DNA of 64,000 nt from DASWUZ01 sp036401375. GTDB lineage: Bacteria > Acidobacteriota > Terriglobia > Terriglobales > Acidobacteriaceae. Both the position numbers and the translations under genes were made by a program. A model generated the notes under the pieces. That model did not search any database. It was not told where the DNA came from and worked only from the letters and a program-made list of their open reading frames with translations. The stretch's first letter is position 1, and each line of letters opens with the position of its first letter. Shown here piece after piece: positions 50,536-58,936 of the stretch. The stretch is taken from assembly GCA_036401375.1 (NCBI GenBank), contig DASWVB010000023.1, forward strand, positions 1-64,000, given 5' to 3'.

Positions 50536-51360
50536 CTAAGGAGTCTGCGCGTGCACCTGCCCATACTCCAGCAGCGTCACCAGCAGCACGCCCCCGGCAA
50601 TGTTCCCCGAGACCGCAGGACCGAGCCACTCCAGGTACCGCAGCAGCGTCACCTGATGGCTCAGCACCGAGCTGAGTATCTCGCCGCTGCTCGCAATGCA
50701 ATGGGCAAAATGCCCGATCCCCACCAGGAAAGTCAGCACCCAGATCACCATCACCGACCCCGTGATCGAGTGGCTGCCGCTCACCATCCACGCCACCAGC
50801 GCAATGATCCATCCGCCGATCACTCCGCTCCAGAAGACATGCCCGGGCGTAGCATTCACCGCCTCCGCCCCCAGCCTCGTCATCGCCGCTACATAGGCCG
50901 GCTGCAGGGCCCCGCTGCGCTCTGCCAGCAGCGCAAACAGCAGCGCCCCCAGCAGGTTGCAGGGCAGCACGATGCTCCACAGCCGCAGCGTCTTCAACAG
51001 GTGCCGCCGCTCCGCAAACACTAGCGCGATCGGGTAGAGAGTGTTCTCGGTAAACAGCTGGCCGCGGCCCAGGATCACCGCCATGAACCCGATCGGATAC
51101 AGCAGGTCCGCCACAAACTGCGCCGTGGGAGTGGTCCCCAGCTGCGCCGATGCGATCGAGGTTCCCAGCACCGTCAACCCCATCGTCAGCCCGCCTACCA
51201 CCCCTGCCACCGCCAGCGAAAGCGCCGAACGCCCCAGCTCCTGCCGCGCGTTCCGCGCCACCTGTGCGAAGATGTCATTCGCGGTCGGACGATCCAGGTC
51301 CTGCTGTATGCTCTCCGCCGAGGCCGGCACTGGGCTCAGCTTCAAGTCTCGAATCGACAT
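50536..51360 (-). CDS. Formate/nitrite transporter (FNT) family channel
   Basis: A 274-aa membrane protein with six helices of the FNT fold. A 45-residue cytoplasmic N-terminus precedes GRSALSLAVAGVVGGLTMGL. Typical segments are DLLYPIGFMAVILGRGQLFT and GIGHFAHCIASSGEILSSVL, the latter holding the re-entrant loop region and a His. It resembles the YfdC-like branch more than formate channel FocA, so the transported anion is unsettled. It is divergent from the RNB gene. Confidence 0.85.
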   Translation of the reverse strand: MSIRDLKLSPVPASAESIQQDLDRPTANDIFAQVARNARQELGRSALSLAVAGVVGGLTMGLTVLGTSIASAQLGTTPTAQFVADLLYPIGFMAVILGRGQLFTENTLYPIALVFAERRHLLKTLRLWSIVLPCNLLGALLFALLAERSGALQPAYVAAMTRLGAEAVNATPGHVFWSGVIGGWIIALVAWMVSGSHSITGSVMVIWVLTFLVGIGHFAHCIASSGEILSSVLSHQVTLLRYLEWLGPAVSGNIAGGVLLVTLLEYGQVHAQTP

Positions 51361-51504
51361 CTGAGCCTCAAGGACGATGCCATCGAGCGCAGCGTCCCTT
51401 GCTCTGATGCAGGAACCCGCGGATCTTCAGGGCGCCTGGCTGCTCCACCGGCCCTCGCTGTCTCCCGCATCAAACCCTGCGAGAACTTTGTAAGAGAGGA
51501 ACCG

Positions 51505-53109
51505 ATGAACCCCCACCCGCCCTTCGACCTCCAGGCTGCTGCCCGGCAATCCATGCTCGACCACGGCTTCAACCCCGACTTCCCGGCCGACGCACTGCAG
51601 CAGGCAGCCAGCCTCGCCCAGCAGCCTCCCGCCGCCACAGCCGCCGGCTTGCAGGACCTCCGCCAGCTCCTCTGGTCCTCGATCGACAACGACACCTCCC
51701 GCGACCTCGACCAGATCGAATGGGCCGAACGCCTGCCCGGCGGCCCCGGCCGCGTCCTCATCGGCATCGCCGATGTAGACGCCTTCGTCCCCCAGGACTC
51801 CCCCATCGACAGATACGCCGCCAGCGAGACCACCACCGTCTACACCGGCGTCCACAACTACTCCATGCTGCCGGAGTCTCTCTCCACCGGCGCAACCTCT
51901 CTGCTCGAGGACCAGGACCGCGTCGCCTTCATCATCGAATTCACCGTCGACAAGGACGGTCACGTAGCAGGCAACAAGCTCTACAGCGCGCTCGTGCGGA
52001 ACCGCGCACAGCTCGCCTACGACTCCGTCGGTGCATGGCTCGAGGGCCGCGGTGAGGCCCCGCCCAAAGTAGCAGCCTCCGCCGACCTGCAGGCCCAGCT
52101 CAAGCTCCAGGACGAGCTGGCCCAGGCGCTGCGCCAGGCCCGCTACCGCCACGGGGCCCTCAACATCGAGACCATCGAGACTCATCCCCTGCTCGTCGCC
52201 GGGCAGATCGTCGACGTCGTCAACCAGCAGAAAAATCACGCCACCGAACTCATCGAAGACTTCATGATCGCCGCCAACCAGGTCGTCGCGTCTTCCCTGG
52301 AAGCGGCCAGACTCTCCTCGCTCCGCCGCGTCGTCAAGACGCCAAAGCGCTGGGACCGCATCGTCGCCCTCGCCGCGCAGCAGGGCGGCAGCCTGCCCGC
52401 GACCCCCGACTCCGCCGCCCTCAACGACTTCCTCAACACCCGCAAGGCCGCCGACCCCGACCACTTCGCCGACCTGTCCCTGGCCGTAGTCAAGCTCATG
52501 GGGCCCGGCGAATACGTCGTTCAGCGCCCCGGCGATCCGCCCCAGGGCCACTTCGGCCTCGCCGTGCAGGACTACACCCACTCAACCGCGCCCAACCGCC
52601 GCTTCGCCGACCTGCTCACCCAGAGGCTCCTCAAGGCAGCAGGCGCCGACCGTGCAACCACCTACTCCGACGATCAGCTGAACGCTGCCGCCCAGAACTG
52701 CACCCTCAAGGAAGACGCCGCGCGTAAAGTCGAGCGCGAGATGCAGAAGCGCATCGCCGCAGTCGCCATGAGCAGCCGCATCGGTCAGACCTTCGATGCC
52801 ATGGTCACCGGCGTCAACGAACACGGCACCTTCGTCCGCACCCTCCAGCCGCACGTCGAAGGCATGCTGGTCCGCGGTCAGCAGGGCATCGATGTTGGAG
52901 ACAGGTTGCGCGTCACCCTCGTCCGCGCCGACGCCCAGCGCGGATTCATCGACTTCGCCCGCGCCGATAACGGCGGCCTGCACGGCCCAAACAATCAGCA
53001 AGGCAATCAGCCCGGCAATCAGTCCGGCAATCAGCCCGGCAGTCAGCCCGGCAAGCTGCCCGTCAGCCAGCCGCCCAGCGCCCCCGCCGGCAGCCGCACT
53101 CCCACATAG
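51505..53109 (+). CDS. RNB-domain exoribonuclease (RNase II/R type), short form
   Basis: A 3'-5' exoribonuclease. The 534-aa chain lacks the cold-shock domains of E. coli RNase R. The catalytic Asp cluster is in LWSSIDNDTSRDLDQIEWAE, followed by GRVLIGIADVDAFVPQDSPI; the RNB end block is LAVQDYTHSTAPNRRFADLL. An S1-like domain (GTFVRTLQPHVEGMLVRGQQ) closes the core. The last about 40 residues are NQPG tetrapeptide repeats made by a 12-nt tandem array, and the final 67 nt overlap the convergent hemQ gene. AGAGGAACCG precedes the ATG. Confidence 0.9.
   Translation: MNPHPPFDLQAAARQSMLDHGFNPDFPADALQQAASLAQQPPAATAAGLQDLRQLLWSSIDNDTSRDLDQIEWAERLPGGPGRVLIGIADVDAFVPQDSPIDRYAASETTTVYTGVHNYSMLPESLSTGATSLLEDQDRVAFIIEFTVDKDGHVAGNKLYSALVRNRAQLAYDSVGAWLEGRGEAPPKVAASADLQAQLKLQDELAQALRQARYRHGALNIETIETHPLLVAGQIVDVVNQQKNHATELIEDFMIAANQVVASSLEAARLSSLRRVVKTPKRWDRIVALAAQQGGSLPATPDSAALNDFLNTRKAADPDHFADLSLAVVKLMGPGEYVVQRPGDPPQGHFGLAVQDYTHSTAPNRRFADLLTQRLLKAAGADRATTYSDDQLNAAAQNCTLKEDAARKVEREMQKRIAAVAMSSRIGQTFDAMVTGVNEHGTFVRTLQPHVEGMLVRGQQGIDVGDRLRVTLVRADAQRGFIDFARADNGGLHGPNNQQGNQPGNQSGNQPGSQPGKLPVSQPPSAPAGSRTPT
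52992..53051. repeat. 12-nt minisatellite at the 3' end of the RNB gene
   Basis: Five copies of AATCAGCCCGGC (52992-53003, 53004-53015, 53016-53027, 53028-53039, 53040-53051) encoding NQPG/NQSG/SQPG. The array runs to the edge of the convergent hemQ gene, whose stop lies at 53043, so it also encodes the final hemQ residues on the other strand. Confidence 0.92.
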
Positions 53110-53993
53110 AACGAGCCGAACAGCGCATACACCGCGCTCACCTCGTCGAAGCGCATCTCGTAGATCAGCTTCTTGAAGACCAGCGGCTCGTCCGCGAAGA
53201 GGTCAACCCCCCACTCCCAGTCATCCAACCCGATCGAGCCGGTGATGATCTGCCTCACCTGGTCCGCATAGCGTCTGCCGATCATCCCGTGCTCATGCAT
53301 CATCCGCTGCCGCTCCGCCATCGGCGTGGTGTACCAGTTCTCCTGCTCGCCGCGCCGTCGGTCCATCGGATAGAAGCACGCATACTTCGCCGCCGGTATC
53401 GCCGGATAGAGCCGCGAACTCATCGCCGCCGTCTGCCGCGCCAGCACCTCGTCCACTACCTCCCTCCACGCCGGCGTGAAGGCCTCCAGCCCCTGCTCCG
53501 CCAGCCCCGCGTACGTCTTCGCCGTCGACTCGTAGAGACCCAGCTCCACGATCGACAGGTACGAATGAGTCGGCTGCAGGTACGCATGCAGCGCAGTCTG
53601 CGCCAGCGCCAGCTCGACATGGTTCAGCTCCGCAAAGGAGTCGCGGAAGTGCATCAGCATTAGGTCGCCCTTGTGCCCGATCAGCGAGTACATCGCCGAT
53701 TGGTTCGGATGGCCCTCCGCCGAACCAGCCTCCCACGGCTGCAGCAGCTCCGCCGCCTCCGCCGCAATCAGCGTGCGCTCCAGCGCCGGCAGCGCGCGCC
53801 ACGCCGTCCAGTCGAACCGGAACATCTGGTGCAGCACGCTCGACCCTTCAACGGTCAAGGGAACAGGAGGCAGGGCGGCAGAAGAACTGGCCAGTGCTTG
53901 CGACAATTGAGACCTCCTCGAAACGGCAGATCGCCAGCCGCCGGACAACCGGCGACCCGACGAAACCCCGTCCCCAAAACCTTCAACTGCCAT
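53043..53993 (-). CDS. hemQ: Coproheme decarboxylase (HemQ/ChdC), chlorite-dismutase family
   Basis: Converts Fe-coproporphyrin III to haem b in the coproporphyrin-dependent pathway. Signature regions are KYACFYPMDRRRGEQENWY, ERQRMMHEHGMIGRRYADQV (proximal His expected here), TGSIGLDDWEWGVDLFADEP and LIYEMRFDEVSAVYALFGSF. The 316-aa form from ATG 53993 has a low-complexity N-terminus of about 40 residues; a TTG closer to VEGSSVLHQMFRFDW may be the real start. Its 3' end overlaps the RNB gene antisense by 67 nt. No other haem gene is adjacent. Confidence 0.92.
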   Translation of the reverse strand: MAVEGFGDGVSSGRRLSGGWRSAVSRRSQLSQALASSSAALPPVPLTVEGSSVLHQMFRFDWTAWRALPALERTLIAAEAAELLQPWEAGSAEGHPNQSAMYSLIGHKGDLMLMHFRDSFAELNHVELALAQTALHAYLQPTHSYLSIVELGLYESTAKTYAGLAEQGLEAFTPAWREVVDEVLARQTAAMSSRLYPAIPAAKYACFYPMDRRRGEQENWYTTPMAERQRMMHEHGMIGRRYADQVRQIITGSIGLDDWEWGVDLFADEPLVFKKLIYEMRFDEVSAVYALFGSFYVGVRLPAGALGGWLTGSLPG

Positions 53994-54026
53994 GATAGTG
54001 GATTGAGGATCGAAGAGATTCAATCG

Positions 54027-54106
54027 AACTCAGCCGCTCGAACTCAGCCGCTCGAAATCAGCCGCTCGAACTCAGCACATCGAAATCAGCCGAATTGAAA
54101 TCAGCG
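54027..54106. repeat. 14-nt minisatellite upstream of hemQ
   Basis: Four copies of AACTCAGCCGCTCG (54027-54040, 54041-54054, 54055-54068, 54069-54082) plus degenerate AAATCAGC copies. It starts 34 nt from the hemQ ATG, in the gap to the AI-2E-family gene. The remaining gap to 54232 holds no gene. Confidence 0.9.
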
Positions 54107-54232
54107 ACCTACGAACGTCAGCACATCGAGGCCCTCAAGCCAGGCACGGGCCGCTCTCCATCCTGCGCAAGCTGCATTAAGTCAGCCCGCAGCCGCAGCC
54201 CTCTAGCCGCAACCCCGCACCAGCCCCAAACC

Positions 54233-56158
54233 TCAATCCCGCTGCCCATGCATCACCACAGCATGCTCAAGCGGCGGAGTATGCTGCCACTCACGGATCT
54301 GCTCCATCGCCGAAGTCAGATTCAGCACCACTTTGTCGGGCCGCGTACGCCCAAACCGCTCCCGCGTACGCTCCGGCTCAGCCCCGCTGCCCCACAGGCA
54401 GATCACGATGCGGTTGTTCGGCAGATGCTCGCGGATGCGCTGACACAGCGCCCGCGACTGCACAAAGGCAAACGGCGGCAGGGCAGAGATGCAGATCATC
54501 GTCTCCGGCTCCTCTGCCAGCCGCGCCAGTATCTCCGGCGAAAGCGCCGCAACCGGCAGCATCATCGTCCGGTTCCCCTCCTGCTCGAGCAGCTGCGCCA
54601 GCATCGTGGCCGCGATCTCGTCCGCCTCATCCGCCGTCGAGACGCACACGATAGGGAACTTCCTCGCCGCAACTCCTCCCCGCAAAGAGGGCGGGTTCGC
54701 CGCATTCTTCGAGGGATAATCCGTCAGCTCCGCAATCAGCTCCAGCACGCTGTGAAACACGAACTCCGTGCGCACCTCATCGAGCGCCCCCTTGTGACGG
54801 TCCTGCTCGGCCAGCGACAGCGAAGGCAGCAGCACCCCGTCATACAGCTCGATCAGCTGCTTGCCCTCAAGGTATTGCTCCGCGATCGAGTGCGCCTCCG
54901 TCTGGTCCAGCGCCAGCAGCCGCTCATAGAACTTCGCCTCCGGCGCCATCGCCACCTCATCGCCAAGCAGCGTATGCAGAAACGACATCTGCGGCACATA
55001 CCGCCCCAGCACGATCAGGCACACCGTCAGCGGAGTCGACAAAACCAGCCCCGGCCAACCCCAGATCATCGTCCAAAGTATCGCCATCGTCACCAGCGCC
55101 AGCGGAGAGATACCCGTATGCGATCCGTAGATCAACGGCTCGAGGAAGTTGCTGAGCACCATCTCGATCGTCATAAACAACGCCAGCACCAGCAGCGGAT
55201 GCCACCACGTATTGAAGATGATCACCGAAAACAGCAGCGGCAGCATCGCGCCCATCATCGTGCCGACGTAAGGCACCACCCGCAGGATTCCCGCGACCGC
55301 ACCCCACAGCGTCGCATTCGGAACGCCGATCAGGTAGAGCCCGCAGCCGAAGACGAATCCATACCCCGCATTCACCAGGAAGTTCATGATCAGGTAGCGG
55401 CTGATCCGCTCCGCCGCGTCGTTCAGCGCCTGGGTCATCAGGTTCATGTGCCCCATTCCCGCCAGCAGCAGCAGGCGGTTGCGCAGGTCTTCCCGGTTCA
55501 CCAGCATGTAGATCGTGAAGATCATCACGATCACAGCCTCACCCAGCGGCTTGCCGACCGGCACCAGCAGGTCCTTCAACTCGCGGATCGGACCCTTGTC
55601 CGGAATCACCACTGTCACCGGCGTCGGCGCGCTCCCCGGCAGGATGATCGTCGTCCCCTTCGAACTCCCTTTGCCCTTCACGCTCGTATCGCCATCGCCC
55701 GCGCCCGCCGGCGCTACCGCGTCCCCCGAGAACTCCTGCAGGATGATCCTCAGACTCTCAAACGCCTTGCCCACCGGCCCCGACGTCGGCGCGTGGATCT
55801 CTCTCAGCTTGTTGTGGATGTTCAGACGGTACTGACCCAGGTCCTCGGCGACCCCGATCAACTGCGTGCTCACGATCCATCCCACTCCGCCCAGCACCAG
55901 CGCCGCCATCATCACCACCAGCAGCACGGCCGGGATGCGCGCCATGCGCAGCCTCTGCAGGAAGCTCACCACCGGTGTGAAGAGGAAGTTCAGGGTCAAC
56001 GCCAGCGCAAACGGCATCAGGATTTCGCGCGCGAAGTAGAGCACCAGCAGCACCACGGCAAGCAGCAGAAAGGGCTCGCTCGCCAGCAGGCCGCGGCGCG
56101 GGCTGCGGCTTACCGCAGCGCCTTCATAGCTCGGAGTAACAGTGCTCGGCTTGACCAT
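54233..56158 (-). CDS. AI-2E/PerM-family membrane protein with an extra C-terminal cytosolic domain
   Basis: A 641-aa protein. The AI-2E/PerM transporter domain (about residues 25-400) has paired N-terminal helices, a loop with a Gly/Ser/Lys insert, MIFTIYMLVNREDLRNRLLL, VPYVGTMMGAMLPLLFSVII and VLSNFLEPLIYGSHTGISPL. These exporters move autoinducer-2, sodium/protons or are uncharacterised. After a helical linker, residues about 510-641 form a separate alpha/beta unit (FPIVCVSTADEADEIAATML, ETMICISALPPFAFVQSRAL, NNRIVICLWGSGAEPE) resembling a Rossmann-like or B12-binding-like fold without the cobalamin His motif. ATG 56158 was chosen; 34 extra upstream residues are unlikely. Confidence 0.8.
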   Translation of the reverse strand: MVKPSTVTPSYEGAAVSRSPRRGLLASEPFLLLAVVLLVLYFAREILMPFALALTLNFLFTPVVSFLQRLRMARIPAVLLVVMMAALVLGGVGWIVSTQLIGVAEDLGQYRLNIHNKLREIHAPTSGPVGKAFESLRIILQEFSGDAVAPAGAGDGDTSVKGKGSSKGTTIILPGSAPTPVTVVIPDKGPIRELKDLLVPVGKPLGEAVIVMIFTIYMLVNREDLRNRLLLLAGMGHMNLMTQALNDAAERISRYLIMNFLVNAGYGFVFGCGLYLIGVPNATLWGAVAGILRVVPYVGTMMGAMLPLLFSVIIFNTWWHPLLVLALFMTIEMVLSNFLEPLIYGSHTGISPLALVTMAILWTMIWGWPGLVLSTPLTVCLIVLGRYVPQMSFLHTLLGDEVAMAPEAKFYERLLALDQTEAHSIAEQYLEGKQLIELYDGVLLPSLSLAEQDRHKGALDEVRTEFVFHSVLELIAELTDYPSKNAANPPSLRGGVAARKFPIVCVSTADEADEIAATMLAQLLEQEGNRTMMLPVAALSPEILARLAEEPETMICISALPPFAFVQSRALCQRIREHLPNNRIVICLWGSGAEPERTRERFGRTRPDKVVLNLTSAMEQIREWQHTPPLEHAVVMHGQRD

Positions 56159-56372
56159 CGGCTGTCGCAGATACCCACCAGGGGCATCGGCTAAGTTATA
56201 CGGGATGCGCCCAGCCCCATGCAAAGCTGCGCCCGCGGAGCTGCAGCCCCGGAGCAGCACGGGGTGCGCTGCTCGCTGCTGGTGAAGCTACCGGACCGAT
56301 CGGCGCAGCTGCTCCGCCATCAGCAAGGCTCTTCGTCCTTCGGTGGAATGTGCCGCCGATCGAGTGACGCGC

Positions 56373-57140
56373 TCAGGAGGACGCCTGGACATGGATACCG
56401 CACTCAAGCTTCTGACCAGCCCACCGCCCGGAACGAGGATCGCCCGGATCGAGAGGAAGCGAAGTGCAAGGCTCGCAGCCGATGCTCGAGTAGCCCTGCT
56501 CATACAGCGGCAGTAGCGGGATCTCGAACCGCGCCGCATACTGCCACACGTCCCGCGTAGTCCACTCCGCCAGCAGGCTGATCTTGCGCAGCAGCCTGCC
56601 GCCCGGCAGCGCAAACGTGTCGACCGCCTGCAGCCCCGAGCGGCTCTTCGACTGCTCCCGCCTCAGCCCCGTGAACCAGAGCTCGTACCCCTCCAGCGCC
56701 CGGAACAGCGGGCCTACCTTCCGCAGCGCGCAGCAGCGGTCCGGCGCCACCTGGTTCAGGATGCCAAACTGCTCCGTCTGCTCAGCCACCGTCTGCTCCG
56801 GCAGGATGTTCACCAGCCTCAGCCCCCACTCGGCAGCCATCCGGTCGCGGTACGCATACGTCTCCGCAAAATGGTACCCGGTATCTAGAAAAAGCACCGG
56901 CACGTCCGGCGCCGCCGCCCGCAGCATGTGAAGCACAACCATATCCTCAGCCTGGAAGCTGCAGGTCATACACACCTCCTGCGCTCCGAGGGCAAGCTGC
57001 CCCTGCATCACGCTCTGCGCGACGGCAATCTTCTCATCGAGTGTCAGGACACCGGAAGCGGCCGCCGCCGCCGTACCAGCCAGCGCCTGCACCGGCTCCG
57101 GCGTGACCACATGCGACGTCCCGAACGAAGCGTCGCCCAC
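56373..57140 (-). CDS. cysH: Assimilatory APS/PAPS reductase
   Basis: Reduces activated sulfate to sulfite. The 255-aa protein has FSFQAEDMVVLHML-like substrate loop residues (here SFQAEDMVVLHM), LFLDTGYHFAETYAYRDRM and the two Cys pairs that bind a [4Fe-4S] cluster: APDRCCALRKVGPL and IGCEPCTSLPLDP. The catalytic Cys is in KLECGIH. The cluster marks it as the APS-using type, which needs no APS kinase. GTG 57140 shares one base with the cysN stop codon, so translation is coupled. Confidence 0.92.
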   Translation of the reverse strand: MGDASFGTSHVVTPEPVQALAGTAAAAASGVLTLDEKIAVAQSVMQGQLALGAQEVCMTCSFQAEDMVVLHMLRAAAPDVPVLFLDTGYHFAETYAYRDRMAAEWGLRLVNILPEQTVAEQTEQFGILNQVAPDRCCALRKVGPLFRALEGYELWFTGLRREQSKSRSGLQAVDTFALPGGRLLRKISLLAEWTTRDVWQYAARFEIPLLPLYEQGYSSIGCEPCTSLPLDPGDPRSGRWAGQKLECGIHVQASS

Positions 57141-58936
57141 TAGATTCCCTCCCCGTACACATAAACGCCCGGCGTCGACCGCTTCGACAGCAGCCCCGCA
57201 CCCAGCAGGGCGCCAACGATCTTCTCGAGCGTCGCGAAGGTGTCCGTCCCCGGCTCCCGGTACTCCGACGCCTCCGCCGGCACGACCGCCAGCGAACTGC
57301 CCGTCAGCTCGCCCTGCGCCCTCGCCGTTAAAATCTCGACGCTCTGCGACGCATGGTCACCCTGCACGATCGCCAGCACGCCCGCCTCCAGCAGAGCCTT
57401 CCAGGAATCCCGACTCTGCACCCGCGTCCTCACCACCGCGCAGCCGTGCAGCAGCAGCGCATTCTCGAGCGCCGCAGCAACTTCCGTATGCCCGCCGAGC
57501 GAGATGATCGCCGCTCCATGCGTCCACTTCGCCGCAAGTTCACCATCGAAGCCGTCGCGCCGGCTCAATCCCTGGCCGCCATCGAGCACCCGCCCGATCA
57601 TCCCCGCACCGACGGTGGCATTGCTCATCGGGTCGATCAGGATGAAGCTGCCCGTCACCCGGTTCCGCCCATACTCGTCGACGAAGATCGGTCCGCTGCA
57701 CTCCACCTCCAGCACCCCGATCTCGTTCATCGCCAGCGTCTTCGCCGGCTCCTGCTCGAGGGTGTGGATGTTCACCTTGTGCCGGATGCCCGTCACCCTC
57801 GCCTTCACCGTCTGCGTGGTGTGCTTCAGCAGCCATGTCTTGTCCGTGTCGAGCGGCTCGCCGTTCAGCCACACCACCGCCGCCTCAACCCCGGTCGCAC
57901 TCGCAGGCCTTCCCTCGGCCGCCGCGATCAGGTCTCCGCGGCTGATGTCCAGCTCGTCTTCCAGCGTCAGCGTGATCGACAGCGGCGCCGAAGCAATAGC
58001 CAGGTCGCCATCGAACGTACTGATCGACTGCACCCGCGTCGAACGCCCCGACGGCAGCGCCACAATCGTGTCCCCCGGGCGAACCGACCCCGACGCGATC
58101 TGCCCCGCAAATCCGCGGAAGTTCTGATGCGGACGCACCACCCTCTGCACCGCCATGCGAAACGGAGCACCCTGCGCCTCTTCATGCACCGGCACCCGCT
58201 CCAGGTGCTCGAGCAGGCTCGGCCCCGCGTACCAAGGCATGCGCCCGCTGCGCGTAACCACGTTATCGCCCTCGAGCGCGCTCACCGGAATGCACTCCAG
58301 ACCCCCAATCCCTAGCCGCTCCGCAAGCGCCAGCAGGTCGCGCCGGTGCGCCTCATACACCTCATGGGAGTAGTCCACCAGGTCCATCTTGTTGATCGCC
58401 GCAACCACATGCCGTATGCCCAGCAGCGACGCAATATAAGCGTGCCGCCGCGACTGCGTCAGGATTCCCTTGCGCGCGTCGACCAGGATGATCGCCAGGT
58501 CCGCCGTCGAGGCGCCCGTCGCCATGTTCCGCGTGTACTGCTCGTGTCCCGGCGTGTCCGCGATGATGAACTTGCGACGCGCCGTCGAAAAATACCGGTA
58601 CGCAACGTCGATCGTGATCCCCTGCTCGCGCTCCGCACGCAACCCATCCGTCAGTTGCGCGAAGTCGATCGACGCCAGCCGTCCCTCTCCCGCCGCGTGC
58701 GTCACCGACCGCACATGGTCCTCGTAGACATTGTGGGAGTCGTACAGCAGCCGCCCGATCAGCGTCGACTTTCCATCGTCCACGCTGCCCGCCGTGCTGA
58801 AACGCAGCAGGTCCTTGGCCTGTTCGGCACGCAGAAACTCGCCGATCGAAAACTCCGCGTCCAGCGTCGGCGCCACACCCGCGCCCGGCTCCGCAAACCC
58901 CTCAAGCACGTGAAAGGGAGATTCGATCAGCCCCAT
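57140..58936 (-). CDS. cysN: Sulfate adenylyltransferase large subunit (GTPase) with decayed APS-kinase-like tail
   Basis: The GTPase subunit of ATP sulfurylase, driving APS formation with CysD. GTP-binding motifs are FSTAGSVDDGKSTLIGRLLY, IIADTPGHEQYTRNMATGAS and VVAAINKMDLVDYS; beta-barrel domains II and III follow to about residue 450. At 598 aa it is much longer than a plain CysN and slightly shorter than CysNC fusions. The extra part (about 470-585) aligns by eye with APS kinase (GAAIISLGGHTEVAAALENA where the kinase P-loop GLSGAGKST should be), but the P-loop is lost and the domain is shortened. It overlaps cysD by one base. Confidence 0.92.
   Translation of the reverse strand: MGLIESPFHVLEGFAEPGAGVAPTLDAEFSIGEFLRAEQAKDLLRFSTAGSVDDGKSTLIGRLLYDSHNVYEDHVRSVTHAAGEGRLASIDFAQLTDGLRAEREQGITIDVAYRYFSTARRKFIIADTPGHEQYTRNMATGASTADLAIILVDARKGILTQSRRHAYIASLLGIRHVVAAINKMDLVDYSHEVYEAHRRDLLALAERLGIGGLECIPVSALEGDNVVTRSGRMPWYAGPSLLEHLERVPVHEEAQGAPFRMAVQRVVRPHQNFRGFAGQIASGSVRPGDTIVALPSGRSTRVQSISTFDGDLAIASAPLSITLTLEDELDISRGDLIAAAEGRPASATGVEAAVVWLNGEPLDTDKTWLLKHTTQTVKARVTGIRHKVNIHTLEQEPAKTLAMNEIGVLEVECSGPIFVDEYGRNRVTGSFILIDPMSNATVGAGMIGRVLDGGQGLSRRDGFDGELAAKWTHGAAIISLGGHTEVAAALENALLLHGCAVVRTRVQSRDSWKALLEAGVLAIVQGDHASQSVEILTARAQGELTGSSLAVVPAEASEYREPGTDTFATLEKIVGALLGAGLLSKRSTPGVYVYGEGI

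Noticed and set aside
54095..56194. A 699-codon rightward frame opposite the AI-2E-family gene
   Set aside because: Arg/His/Gln-rich with no domain; antisense to an evident membrane protein.
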